This document shows, piece by piece, positions 26,935 to 34,277 of a stretch of DNA of 64,000 nucleotides. A model generated the notes under the pieces. The model did no database searches and was not told the DNA's origin. It saw only the letters and a list, made by a program, of their open reading frames with translations. The DNA lies in contig NZ_LYBV02000017.1 in NCBI RefSeq assembly GCF_001660705.2, forward strand, positions 62,001-126,000. Direction: 5' to 3'. Source of the stretch: Saccharicrinis aurantiacus (GTDB lineage Bacteria; Bacteroidota; Bacteroidia; Bacteroidales; Marinilabiliaceae). Within the stretch, counting starts at the first letter, position 1. Each line of letters begins with the position of its first letter. The position numbers were made by a program, and so were the translations under genes.

Positions 26935-27053
26935 ATGTCTCTCATCTTACCATAATTTACACAAACGTCATTTGCAGCATCGCCCCTAGCTTTCTTTTTC
27001 ATTTTAAGTGATGATAATTATGTGTAATTAAATCATAAAAAAGAGTTAAAAAC

Positions 27054-27083
27054 TTGTAGCTGAACTAACAAATCCTAATTTTG
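27054..27083 (+). promoter_or_regulatory. Bacteroidota-type promoter of the AraC gene
   Basis: TTG at 27054-27056 and TAATTTTG at 27076-27083 are separated by 19 bases, matching the Bacteroidota -33/-7 pattern. Transcription would begin near 27090, which rules out the TTG start at 27081 and supports the ATG at 27102. Confidence 0.7.
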
Positions 27084-27101
27084 CGTGAAAGAAGCAATAC
27101 C

Positions 27102-28088
27102 ATGGATACAAAAGAACCTTTAGTTCTTGAACTTCAAGAAGGCCCTTTTATTAACTATATCAGTACATTTCATAAGCATTTTGGCGGTGAACTAAAATCA
27201 GATTCATATTACTACAAGCAAGGGAATATTGAACTTATAGGTTCGATTACTGAAATAGCCAATAATATTGAATTATCGGTGTCTGAGGTGACCCATCCTG
27301 ATGGTATTAAACTATTGCGCTTACCAGATAACAATCCTGAATTCTTGCATCTCATCGTCGTGCACACAGGTCACTATACCCTGGAGTATGATAACCAATT
27401 GCAGCATCTTGAAGCCGAGAGCACAAAAGGTATTTTCTTTTACAACGGCTTGTTCCCTTTAACAGGCGATTTTCCTGCTAAAGTACCCCATAAAGCCATC
27501 TCCATTAAATTTGAGAAAAAGGCCTTAATAAAATTAATACCCGAAATAGAGCCTTTACTCAACAGAATGTATAGCACCACCGAAGGTTTAGCCTATCACA
27601 TATCCCCTCCGCACCAAGTGTATAAATTAGTTGATGATATACTGCAATACCATAGAGGTGGTTTTGCTGCCAAAGCGCTGCTTAAGGCACGTGGTTTAGA
27701 GATATTGGCAGTCATCATGAAAATGTTGGAGCAAATGAAGGATGATGATTTAAACGGATTGCACATTGACGATTATAAGCGTCTGATGCAGATTAAAAAA
27801 CGTTTATTAAATTCCTTAACAGACAGTATTAATGTGGAGTCGATTGCCGAAGAATTTGCCATTAGCTCCTCAAAACTAAATCGCGACTTTAAGTCTCTTT
27901 TTAATATGAGTATTTACAAGTTTTATACACATTCGAAAATGGAGGAAGCCTATCGTCGCTTATTATCTGGTAAATACACCGTAACCGAAGTGAGTTACGA
28001 TTTGGGATACAACACCCTATCTAAATTCTCCGAGATGTTTAAAAAGATAAAAGGAGTAAATCCTAAAAAAGTTATTCCTACTAAGTAA
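27102..28088 (+). CDS. AraC family transcriptional regulator (module 1)
   Basis: A 328-residue regulator from the ATG at 27102, 20-odd bases after a good promoter. The C-terminal AraC/XylS DNA-binding domain has two helix-turn-helix units: SINVESIAEEFAISSSKLNRDFKSLF and the second with YTVTEVSYDLGYNTLSKFSEMFKKIKGVNPKKV. The N-terminal 220 residues contain a strand-rich segment (FLHLIVVHTGHYTLEYD, then FYNGLFPLTGDFPAKVPHKAISIKFEK) typical of ligand- or partner-sensing domains of this family, but no defined pocket can be read. It sits at the end of the sulfatase/BamA module and is the natural candidate for its regulator. The 84-bp repeat begins 4 bases after its stop. Confidence 0.85.
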   Translation: MDTKEPLVLELQEGPFINYISTFHKHFGGELKSDSYYYKQGNIELIGSITEIANNIELSVSEVTHPDGIKLLRLPDNNPEFLHLIVVHTGHYTLEYDNQLQHLEAESTKGIFFYNGLFPLTGDFPAKVPHKAISIKFEKKALIKLIPEIEPLLNRMYSTTEGLAYHISPPHQVYKLVDDILQYHRGGFAAKALLKARGLEILAVIMKMLEQMKDDDLNGLHIDDYKRLMQIKKRLLNSLTDSINVESIAEEFAISSSKLNRDFKSLFNMSIYKFYTHSKMEEAYRRLLSGKYTVTEVSYDLGYNTLSKFSEMFKKIKGVNPKKVIPTK

Positions 28089-28091
28089 ACT

Positions 28092-28175
28092 GTGAAGCAA
28101 CGCAGCATTAAATTGAATTAAAGTGTTTACTGAAGGGATATTATGAAAGTCAGCTTGTGTGAGCTGACTTTTTTT
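28092..28175 (+). pseudogene. 84-bp direct repeat, copy 2: orphan tail of a DUF6261-like gene
   Basis: Matches 20316-20399 at 82 of 84 bases and contains the equivalents of the last codons, the stop and the terminator of the DUF6261-like gene, but no preceding coding sequence. The terminator (28146-28175) probably now serves the AraC gene, whose stop lies just upstream. It is best explained as the remnant of a duplicated gene copy or the scar of a recombination or insertion event. Confidence 0.85.
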
Positions 28176-28286
28176 ATGTAGTTATTTAAGCCTGTAGGCC
28201 AATTACAAGTGTCACAGTTTAATTATCAGTGGCGGTAATTAATTTTTGAACGCATGGGTTCATTCGAAAAAAGAATTGTTATAACA

Positions 28287-28586
28287 TCACTTTATAGTGG
28301 ATAAAATATACAACCATGGTATGGCCGGCAAAAAGGTAAGCACCTTAAACCACCATACATGTGCGCTATTGTAGGCATACACATTAAACCCAAGGTAAAA
28401 CAAGGTTGCAATGGTATAAAGTGCCAAGGAAATTAAAATTGCGAAGCCCTTTGCCATGCCATTTCCGGCTGCATCACTCCCCGTGTAATCGCCTCCTTGG
28501 TACATGAAGTAAATTAAAATAGATAATACTAAATAGATTACAAACGAAATAATGATTGTGGTGTAACTCATCGGATTCCTACTCAT
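28287..28586 (-). CDS. Small three-helix membrane protein, unknown
   Basis: A 99-residue hydrophobic protein with three predicted membrane helices (about residues 8-28, 45-70 and 76-96) and a short polar loop YQGGDYTGSDAAGNG. The closing WWFKVLTFLPAIPWLYIL is typical of small Bacteroidota inner-membrane proteins without assigned family. An internal Met at residue 6 could also be the start. No partner gene is adjacent. Function unknown. Confidence 0.6.
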   Translation of the reverse strand: MSRNPMSYTTIIISFVIYLVLSILIYFMYQGGDYTGSDAAGNGMAKGFAILISLALYTIATLFYLGFNVYAYNSAHVWWFKVLTFLPAIPWLYILSTIK

Positions 28587-28705
28587 GTTGAAGCTCTAAT
28601 GCAAAATGCGGGTTTATAATATCTGTGTAAAACTACAAAAATTAAATGGCCTTACGCTAAAGCTGATTTACAGAGGATCATCAAAACACTTAACATTTAA
28701 ATAAT

Positions 28706-28911
28706 TGTTACTATTCAGTATAAAGTATAAAGACAAAAGTATAAAGATTATCAAATAATTAAAGTTTTTGCTAGTGTGATAAAAGGAATATGATTTTGCT
28801 AGAATTTCATTAATTGAACTATTTTTTAAAAAAAAGTTCTTAAAAAAAGAAAAGTTGTAACATCCTAAGTCTTTTGTCTTTATACTTTTGTCTTACTACT
28901 GAATAGTTATA
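28706..28911. mobile_element. MITE-like element with imperfect terminal inverted repeats
   Basis: About 205 bases flanked by inverted ends: CTATTCAGTA (28711-28720) against TACTGAATAG (28897-28906), each followed inward by A/G-rich copies of GACAAAAGTATAAAGA (28731-28746 and its complement at 28869-28893), with a small phase shift between arms. There is no ORF inside and the centre is AT-rich. The size and ends fit a non-autonomous miniature element; no cognate transposase is present in the window. It sits directly upstream of the ars operator region. Confidence 0.6.
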
Positions 28912-28926
28912 AATAATATTAAATTA

Positions 28927-28942
28927 GACGTAATTATACGTC
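28927..28942 (+). promoter_or_regulatory. Distal ArsR operator dyad
   Basis: GACGTA and TACGTC arms around ATTA form a 6-4-6 dyad 44 bases upstream of the arsR start. A related dyad lies exactly 31 bases (about three helical turns) downstream. Confidence 0.65.
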
Positions 28943-28957
28943 ACTTTTAAAATATTC

Positions 28958-28973
28958 GACGTATGTTTGCGTC
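28958..28973 (+). promoter_or_regulatory. Proximal ArsR operator overlapping the ars -7 box
   Basis: GACGTA/TGCGTC arms (one mismatch) span 28958-28973 and enclose TATGTTTG (28962-28969), a match to the TAnnTTTG -7 box. Repressor bound here would block the promoter, as expected for ArsR autoregulation. Confidence 0.7.
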
Positions 28974-28985
28974 AAATAAGAAACT

Positions 28986-29315
28986 ATGGTACAAAAGAAA
29001 TCCGAATTATTTAGCGAAGAACTGACTGAACAAGCCAGTTATTTTAAGGCTTTATCGCATCCCGCAAGGATACAAATATTGAATTATTTGGCCACAATAA
29101 ATACTTGTATCACAGGCGATATATCGGAGCAATTACCATTGGGCAGAACCACGGTGAATCAGCACATAAAAGAACTTAAAAACATTGGGCTGATAAAGGG
29201 TAATATAGAAGGTGTTAAAACCAAATATTGCCTAAATACCGAAAAAGTAAAAGAATTGAAGCAAATAATGTCTGCTTTTTTAAGCGAAGTAGATAATAGC
29301 GAATATAAATGTTAG
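28986..29315 (+). CDS. arsR: ArsR/SmtB family arsenic-responsive repressor
   Basis: A 109-residue winged-helix repressor. The DNA-binding core reads FKALSHPARIQILNYLA, then GRTTVNQHIKELKNIGLIKG and the wing GVKTKYCLN. The classic ELCVCDL arsenite site is absent; the available thiols are Cys41, Cys82 and the C-terminal Cys109, so inducer binding must use another arrangement. It is first in a three-gene operon with arsC and the ACR3 pump, 15 bases ahead of arsC, and has two matching dyads upstream. Derepression by As(III) is the established role for this context. Confidence 0.9.
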   Translation: MVQKKSELFSEELTEQASYFKALSHPARIQILNYLATINTCITGDISEQLPLGRTTVNQHIKELKNIGLIKGNIEGVKTKYCLNTEKVKELKQIMSAFLSEVDNSEYKC

Positions 29316-29330
29316 TAAAATTATAATAGT

Positions 29331-29756
29331 ATGAAGGTTTTAATATTATGCACAGGCAATAGCTGTAGAAGCCAAATGGCACACGGCTTTTTACAATCAT
29401 TTGATGATAAATTAGAGGTATACTCTGCCGGAACCGAAGCTTCGGGCAAGTTAAATGCCGGAGCTGTTAAGGCAATGGCCGAAATAGGTATGGATATTAG
29501 CAAGCATACTTCCGACTCGGTTAACAAATTTTTGGGCCAGGAATGGGACTATGTTATTACCGTATGTGGTGGCGCCAACGAGGCTTGTCCGGCCTTTATA
29601 GGTAAAGTAAAAACACGTTTACACATTGGTTTCGACGATCCATCGCACGCCACAGGAACTGAGGAGTTTATTTGGAGCGAGTTTATCCGCGTACGCGACG
29701 AAATAAAAGAAGCATTCTACAAACTATATACTGAGGATATTAAGCCGCAGTTATAA
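29331..29756 (+). CDS. arsC: Arsenate reductase, LMW-phosphatase/thioredoxin-coupled type
   Basis: A 141-residue enzyme reducing As(V) to As(III). The phosphatase-type P-loop CTGNSCRS (nucleophile Cys7) is followed by the redox pair Cys79 and Cys86 in [15 protein letters not shown], spaced seven residues apart as in the thioredoxin-linked ArsC of plasmid pI258. The conserved [12 protein letters not shown] segment is present. It lies between arsR and the arsenite efflux gene, 12 bases before the latter, so the operon converts arsenate and exports the product. Confidence 0.93.
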   Translation: MKVLILCTGNSCRSQMAHGFLQSFDDKLEVYSAGTEASGKLNAGAVKAMAEIGMDISKHTSDSVNKFLGQEWDYVITVCGGANEACPAFIGKVKTRLHIGFDDPSHATGTEEFIWSEFIRVRDEIKEAFYKLYTEDIKPQL

Positions 29757-29767
29757 ATTGCATTAGC

Positions 29768-30799
29768 ATGACGGAATCAAAAAAAGAAATAGGATTTTTT
29801 GAAAAATATTTATCCTTATGGGTGGCGCTATGCATAAGTGTAGGCATAGCCATAGGCCATTTTGCCGGCGATAGCGTTGGCATACTAAGTGAACTTGAGT
29901 TATTTAAGGTAAATATACCCGTAGCCATTTTAGTTTGGCTTATGATTTATCCTATGATGCTTCAAATAGATTTTTCAAGCATTAAAAATGTAGGTAAACG
30001 TCCCAAAGGAATTATACTTACCCTGGTTATAAATTGGCTTATTAAGCCTTTTACCATGGCCTTTTTTGCATGGGTTTTCTTTAGTAAGCTATATGGTGCT
30101 TTTATTAGCCCCGAGCAAGCTGGCGAATACATAGCCGGAGCAATTTTATTGGGTGCAGCACCGTGTACAGCCATGGTTTTTGTGTGGAGTTACCTTACTG
30201 ATGGAGATCCGAACTACACATTGGTTCAGGTGTCGGTTAACGACTTAATTATATTGGTGGCTTTTGTGCCCATAGTGGGTTTATTATTGGGCATTACTAA
30301 TGTGCATGTTCCGTACGATACGCTTGTGGCCAGTGTAGTTATATTTGTGGTGGTTCCGCTTGTAGCGGGAATTATTACCAATAAGTTAATGATTAAAAAA
30401 CATGGCGAAGAATGGTATAAAACGCAGTTTCTGCCTAAGTTTAAGCCTGTTTCTATTGTGGCATTATTGCTTACATTGGTATTATTATTCGCCTTTCAGG
30501 GCGATATTATTACGGCCAATCCCTTAATAATTTTACTGATAGCGATACCACTTACCATACAAACGTATTTTATATTTTTTGTGGCCTGGTTTAGCGGACG
30601 AAAGTTAAAGTTACCACATGCCATCTGTTCTCCTTCTGCCATGATAGGTGCCAGTAACTTTTTTGAGTTGGCTGTAGCAGTTGCCATTGCCTTATTTGGA
30701 TTAGATTCTCCCGCAGCCTTGGTTACCGTAGTGGGTGTTTTGGTTGAAGTTCCTATTATGCTTTCGCTTGTGAAGCTTGCCAATAAATGGAAATATTAA
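29768..30799 (+). CDS. acr3: ACR3 family arsenite efflux permease
   Basis: A 343-residue inner-membrane protein with about ten helices. Diagnostic sequence: [27 protein letters not shown] with the essential Cys (Cys133), [14 protein letters not shown], and the late [26 protein letters not shown] block. ACR3 carriers export As(III) (some also Sb(III)) using the proton-motive force. It is the last gene of arsR-arsC-acr3; no arsA ATPase or arsM is adjacent. A bidirectional terminator follows. Confidence 0.94.
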   Translation: MTESKKEIGFFEKYLSLWVALCISVGIAIGHFAGDSVGILSELELFKVNIPVAILVWLMIYPMMLQIDFSSIKNVGKRPKGIILTLVINWLIKPFTMAFFAWVFFSKLYGAFISPEQAGEYIAGAILLGAAPCTAMVFVWSYLTDGDPNYTLVQVSVNDLIILVAFVPIVGLLLGITNVHVPYDTLVASVVIFVVVPLVAGIITNKLMIKKHGEEWYKTQFLPKFKPVSIVALLLTLVLLFAFQGDIITANPLIILLIAIPLTIQTYFIFFVAWFSGRKLKLPHAICSPSAMIGASNFFELAVAVAIALFGLDSPAALVTVVGVLVEVPIMLSLVKLANKWKY

Positions 30800-30810
30800 A
30801 GTGTATACCC

Positions 30811-30851
30811 ATACCATCAAGTGCTATTCATTAGTACTTGATGGTATTTTA
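30811..30851. terminator. Bidirectional terminator overlapping the LytTR gene end
   Basis: ATACCATCAAGT pairs perfectly with ACTTGATGGTAT (12 bp, 13-base loop) and is followed by TTTT on the plus strand. On the minus strand one arm is the last codons and the stop codon of the response regulator lies in the loop. Confidence 0.75.
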
Positions 30852-31555
30852 ATTTGTTCCAACACGCTATCTCTATAATTTCTGCTAATTGGTAGCTCCT
30901 TCCCTTTTATCTCAACCAATTCATGCGTATATGAATCTATTTTACGAAGTGGGATAATAAACGATCGGTGAATTCTAACAAACCATTTTGGAAGCTTCTC
31001 CTCAATATTCGAGATGGTTTCTCTGGTAATAATTTCTTTATCCTCACAGTTTATTTTCAGGTAATCGCTCAAGCTTTCAATATAAAGCACCTCATTAAAA
31101 TTAACCCTAACCATTTTTCTTTCCGACCTCACATAAATAAACTCATTAGAAAGGGAATTATCAGCACTTTTCACCTGTTCTGTTGGCACCGTCAACACCC
31201 TTTCTTTATAAGTATTAATGGCTTGTATAAACCGTTCAAACGAAATGGGCTTTAGCAGATAATCTATGGCCTTAAGCTCAAATCCATTCAAAGCATATTC
31301 GCGGTACGCCGTAGTAAAAATTATTTTAGTGTGATCCCCCACTAATTTAGCCAATGATAAACCCGATAGTTCTGGCATATGAATATCCATAAACACTAAA
31401 TCAACCTCCTTTGAATTGATTAAATCCAATGCCTCAATCGAATTATAGCACATTCCTACAATGTTTACATTGGCTATTTTTTTCAGATAACTTTCAATTA
31501 TTTCGCAGGCAATTCTCTCGTCGTCAACAATTAGGCAATTTATTATTTGAGTCAT
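30824..31555 (-). CDS. LytTR family response regulator
   Basis: A 243-residue two-domain regulator. The receiver has the acidic pair at residues 11-12 (IVDDE), phospho-acceptor Asp57 in LVFMDIHMPELSG, the Thr in IIFTTAYREYALNGFE and Lys in IDYLLKPISFERF. The C-terminal LytTR DNA-binding domain (about residues 140-240) includes IYVRSERKMVRVNFNEVLYIESLSDYLKI and FVRIHRSFIIPLRKID. Its start overlaps the end of the histidine kinase gene by 4 bases, so they form a pair. Likely targets include the divergent ExbB-like genes at 32822, by position only. Confidence 0.92.
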   Translation of the reverse strand: MTQIINCLIVDDERIACEIIESYLKKIANVNIVGMCYNSIEALDLINSKEVDLVFMDIHMPELSGLSLAKLVGDHTKIIFTTAYREYALNGFELKAIDYLLKPISFERFIQAINTYKERVLTVPTEQVKSADNSLSNEFIYVRSERKMVRVNFNEVLYIESLSDYLKINCEDKEIITRETISNIEEKLPKWFVRIHRSFIIPLRKIDSYTHELVEIKGKELPISRNYRDSVLEQIKIPSSTNE

Positions 31556-32616
31556 AAATTAGGGTTTATATTTTTGATAACTAAAGCCGAAAAGAAGGCA
31601 TCACTTGTATTGATGGTTCGTAAAGTATAGCCATCGTTATAATTCAACTTTAAGCGCTTTTCAAGGGTTTTAATGCCCAATCCTCCTTGTAATTCTTCTA
31701 TTGGTTTAGATGGTTTACTATTGGCAATGATGAATAATAAGGATTCATCTATAATTTTTAATCGGATACTTATTCTCAAATTCCCACTTGCCAAACGACC
31801 GTGCTTAAAGGCATTCTCAACAAAAGTAATGAGCATCATTGGCGGAATGCAAATAGTATCGGGTATAACACTTATGCGCTTTTTAATATGCAAATTATCT
31901 CCAAAACGAAGCATTTCCATTTCCATGTACTCATTTAAATGATCTACTTCATCTTGCAATAACACACTTAGTTTATTTGCTTTGTAAAGCGAATAATTAA
32001 TCAAACTTGAGAGCTTTAAGATAGCCGCCGAAGTTAAATCCGATTGCTTTATGGATAAACCATACAAAGTATTTAAGGTATTGAATAGAAAATGAGGATT
32101 CAGTTGCGCTCTTAAATAATTCAGTTCTTGGGTTTTAAACTCGAGTTGATTCTCCACTATTTTTTGCTTTAAACCTTGGTTATTAAGCACTGTGCTATGG
32201 TTAAATTTAAGTAAATCGTAGGAAGCAATTAAACCTGTAATAATTAAGATTAATAAAAATATTGAAGAAAAACTTTTGCTCATTGATGGAAAGACTTCCA
32301 TGTTAAAATCAAACATGAAAAATAAGTAACCATACATGGTGATTACAATAACATACGAAGCAAAAACCATCACATAAAAGCTATACAGAAGAAAGTACAC
32401 GTATTTTCCTTCGAACAGAAATTTAGGAAATAAGCGTTTGGTGAAAATGTAAGTTACAATGGCCGATAGTGCTGTTATGCACAATGAAATGGACAATGAA
32501 TAACGGTAATTACTATTATTGAAACTAAAGAATAATGTATATATCCCAAAAACAATAAGCCAGGTGATTATTGGTTTTAAAACAGAACTCCATTGTTTAT
32601 TAATATTGATATACAT
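31552..32616 (-). CDS. LytS/YehU-type sensor histidine kinase
   Basis: A 354-residue membrane kinase from the ATG at 32616; a longer reading needs TTG and adds an unlikely N-terminus. Four hydrophobic segments span about residues 15-145, then a short coiled coil (KQKIVENQLEFKTQELN), the His_kinase motif LRAQLNPHFLFNTLN with the phosphorylated His, and an ATPase domain with PPMMLITFVENAFKHG and GGLGIKTLEKRL. There is no periplasmic sensor domain, so it probably senses through its membrane part. Translationally coupled to the LytTR regulator. Confidence 0.92.
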   Translation of the reverse strand: MYININKQWSSVLKPIITWLIVFGIYTLFFSFNNSNYRYSLSISLCITALSAIVTYIFTKRLFPKFLFEGKYVYFLLYSFYVMVFASYVIVITMYGYLFFMFDFNMEVFPSMSKSFSSIFLLILIITGLIASYDLLKFNHSTVLNNQGLKQKIVENQLEFKTQELNYLRAQLNPHFLFNTLNTLYGLSIKQSDLTSAAILKLSSLINYSLYKANKLSVLLQDEVDHLNEYMEMEMLRFGDNLHIKKRISVIPDTICIPPMMLITFVENAFKHGRLASGNLRISIRLKIIDESLLFIIANSKPSKPIEELQGGLGIKTLEKRLKLNYNDGYTLRTINTSDAFFSALVIKNINPNL

Positions 32617-32821
32617 AATAACAAATATAACGATTGTTATACTTAGAATTCCCCTTACTCCGCACAATGTAGACGAATGACTGAATTTAGTTGCTATTTA
32701 ACCAATATTAGTCTGCTATGGTACTTCCGGCTATTAAGCCTGTTATTTCTGTAGTTTACCGCACTTCAAAAAATAAGGCATTCTGCACCATTACTTTTAC
32801 ATCAAACATTTAAAACCTATT

Positions 32822-33193
32822 ATGATGGAACAAATTTTGATTAAATTAAACGAAGGTGGCGCTATTTTCACCTACCCAATTTTGGCTATTACAGTAGCCA
32901 TGGCAATTTATTTTGCACAAGCTTTACTAAAAAAACGAAGTTATTCCAGTACTGAAAATCTAATTACCAATTTCTCTTGGCTTTCCTTAGGCTGGGGAAA
33001 TGTTGGGATAGCTTTAGGCCTAATTGTAGCTTTTGACTCTATTAAAACCACTGCTATTTGCGATTTTAAATTGCAGCACTTAGCAGGCGGATTAAAAATG
33101 GTTTTTATTTGCTTCATTTTATCAGCATTCACATTCATGCTAAATCGCTTATTTATTTTAATTTTAGGCTATATTCGGGAACGAAGCAATTAA
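32822..33193 (+). CDS. Short MotA/TolQ/ExbB-like membrane protein 1
   Basis: A 123-residue protein with three hydrophobic segments (about 17-35, 52-70, 88-115). It starts EQILIKLNEGGAIFTYPIL and contains LGLIVAFDSIKT and LAGGLKMVFICFILS, which resembles the last two helices of the MotA/TolQ/ExbB proton channel (LA.GI..AL.TT pattern). It is about half the usual length, lacking the large cytoplasmic loop. The next gene is a clear paralogue 9 bases downstream. No ExbD/TolR partner is adjacent. It is divergent from the LytS/LytTR pair, possibly under its control. Confidence 0.6.
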   Translation: MMEQILIKLNEGGAIFTYPILAITVAMAIYFAQALLKKRSYSSTENLITNFSWLSLGWGNVGIALGLIVAFDSIKTTAICDFKLQHLAGGLKMVFICFILSAFTFMLNRLFILILGYIRERSN

Positions 33194-33202
33194 AACCCTA
33201 AG

Positions 33203-33580
33203 ATGAGTTTAATAGAACAAATTGTAATAAAACTAAATGAAGGAGGACCGGTATTTACCTATACTATACTCTGTTTGATACTCGCATCAATCGTATTATT
33301 TATTAGTGGTTTATTTAAGATCCCTAGTGTATTTAAAACCATAGCCATTATTAAACAGATTGGATGGTTATCAATTGCTTGGGGTGTTTTAGGCCGAACA
33401 TTCGGACTTATTGTTGCCTTCGATACGCTTCAGCAGTATAATGATTTAACACCTAAGCTATTGGGCGATGGTTTAAAAATGGCTTTACTCAGCCCTATGT
33501 TAGGTATTCTTAGTTTTGTTATTGCAAGAATATTTATCGCTATCCTCTATTTGTTTTCAAAGCAGACCACGCTTTCTTAA
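33203..33580 (+). CDS. Short MotA/TolQ/ExbB-like membrane protein 2
   Basis: A 125-residue paralogue of the preceding protein, sharing the start (EQIVIKLNEGGPVFTYTIL), the WLSIAWGVLGRTFGLIVAFD core and the LLGDGLKMALLSPMLGILSF segment. The latter is closest to the MotA/ExbB pattern. Three membrane helices are expected. Two different short copies in tandem suggest a hetero-oligomer, and the missing ExbD-like subunit leaves energy coupling uncertain. A terminator follows at 33589. Confidence 0.6.
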   Translation: MSLIEQIVIKLNEGGPVFTYTILCLILASIVLFISGLFKIPSVFKTIAIIKQIGWLSIAWGVLGRTFGLIVAFDTLQQYNDLTPKLLGDGLKMALLSPMLGILSFVIARIFIAILYLFSKQTTLS

Positions 33581-33588
33581 AACTAAAA

Positions 33589-33635
33589 AACCCACCATCA
33601 ATGTATTAAAACATTGCAAGGTGGGTTATTTTTTG
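33589..33635 (+). terminator. Terminator of the ExbB-like gene pair
   Basis: AACCCACC pairs with GGTGGGTT; an inner AATGT/ACATT pair extends the stem, and a TTTTTT tract follows. It begins 9 bases past the stop. Confidence 0.85.
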
Positions 33636-34037
33636 ACTATTTCTTCCGTTATTCCAAGCTATGCATTTAAATGCAAGTATTTAGTTTCGATTTTTAATCA
33701 GCTTCAGCTAACATCAACGACTTTAGTTGTTGCGATTTCAAGGTGACTTATAATCATTCGCAAGAGGCCTTGAGTTATTCGTATATGACCTTGAACGAAA
33801 ATTCTATGGCTTGATGGAGTTTCTTTGTGCCGTGCTGCTCTCTTTAATAATACCCAAGGGTATACTGAATGAAATAATAATCGCTCAAATATATCAACCC
33901 AAACCAACAGTGATATGAAAATCGGTTGGCCTTAGTAGTTTGTTTTGTTAATAAATCCGACAGCTCTTAGAACGCTGCCGGGTTGTTATAGGATGATTTA
34001 CCACACGAGGAAACTCATGCTGTATGAGGCCGATAAA
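33636..34037. other. Intergenic region without credible gene; several palindromes
   Basis: About 400 bases. A 67-codon open frame on the minus strand (33704-33907) has no ribosome-binding site or protein-like composition and is not annotated. Visible structure: a perfect 14-bp palindrome TGCATTTAAATGCA (33662-33675) and a long imperfect hairpin at 33994-34040 whose outer arms TGATTTA/TAAATCA include the stop of the CsbD gene and probably terminate it. The rest may be decayed mobile or coding DNA. Confidence 0.45.
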
Positions 34038-34241
34038 TCACTTTTCAAATTTCTTCAGGAAATTTTTTAGCTGCGTTTCGGCTTCTTCAGCAGTTTTGCC
34101 ATATTTCTCTTGAATCTTTCCTTTCAGAATTTTTGCTTCGCCATTTACAACTTCGATGTCATTTTTGGTGAGTTTACCCCATTCCTTAATCACTTCTCCT
34201 TCTAATTGTTTCCACTTTCCTTTTAAGATATCTTCATTCAT
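34038..34241 (-). CDS. CsbD-like stress protein
   Basis: A 67-residue charged helical protein matching CsbD: MNEDILKGKWKQLEGEVIKEWGKLT, then GEAKILKGKIQEKYGKTAEEAE. CsbD is a general-stress protein of unknown biochemical role, common in bacteria under envelope or osmotic stress. It is the last gene of the minus-strand envelope locus, 36 bases after the HAD lipoprotein gene, and may share its transcript. Confidence 0.92.
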   Translation of the reverse strand: MNEDILKGKWKQLEGEVIKEWGKLTKNDIEVVNGEAKILKGKIQEKYGKTAEEAETQLKNFLKKFEK

Positions 34242-34277
34242 AATTTTAAAATTTATATGATTAAAATGTATGCAATT

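Noticed and set aside
27081-27101. TTG start of the AraC gene at 27081
   Set aside because: The TTG lies within the TAATTTTG -7 box; the downstream ATG at 27102 follows the expected transcription start.
33704-33907. 67-residue minus-strand ORF
   Set aside because: No ribosome-binding site or recognisable family; composition (His, Arg, Ile-rich) looks non-coding.
33994-34040. Group II intron domain V remnant (GAGGAAACTC core)
   Set aside because: The GAAA-capped stem resembles domain V, but the flanking paired bases do not fit and no maturase or other domains are present; a terminator for the CsbD gene explains it better.
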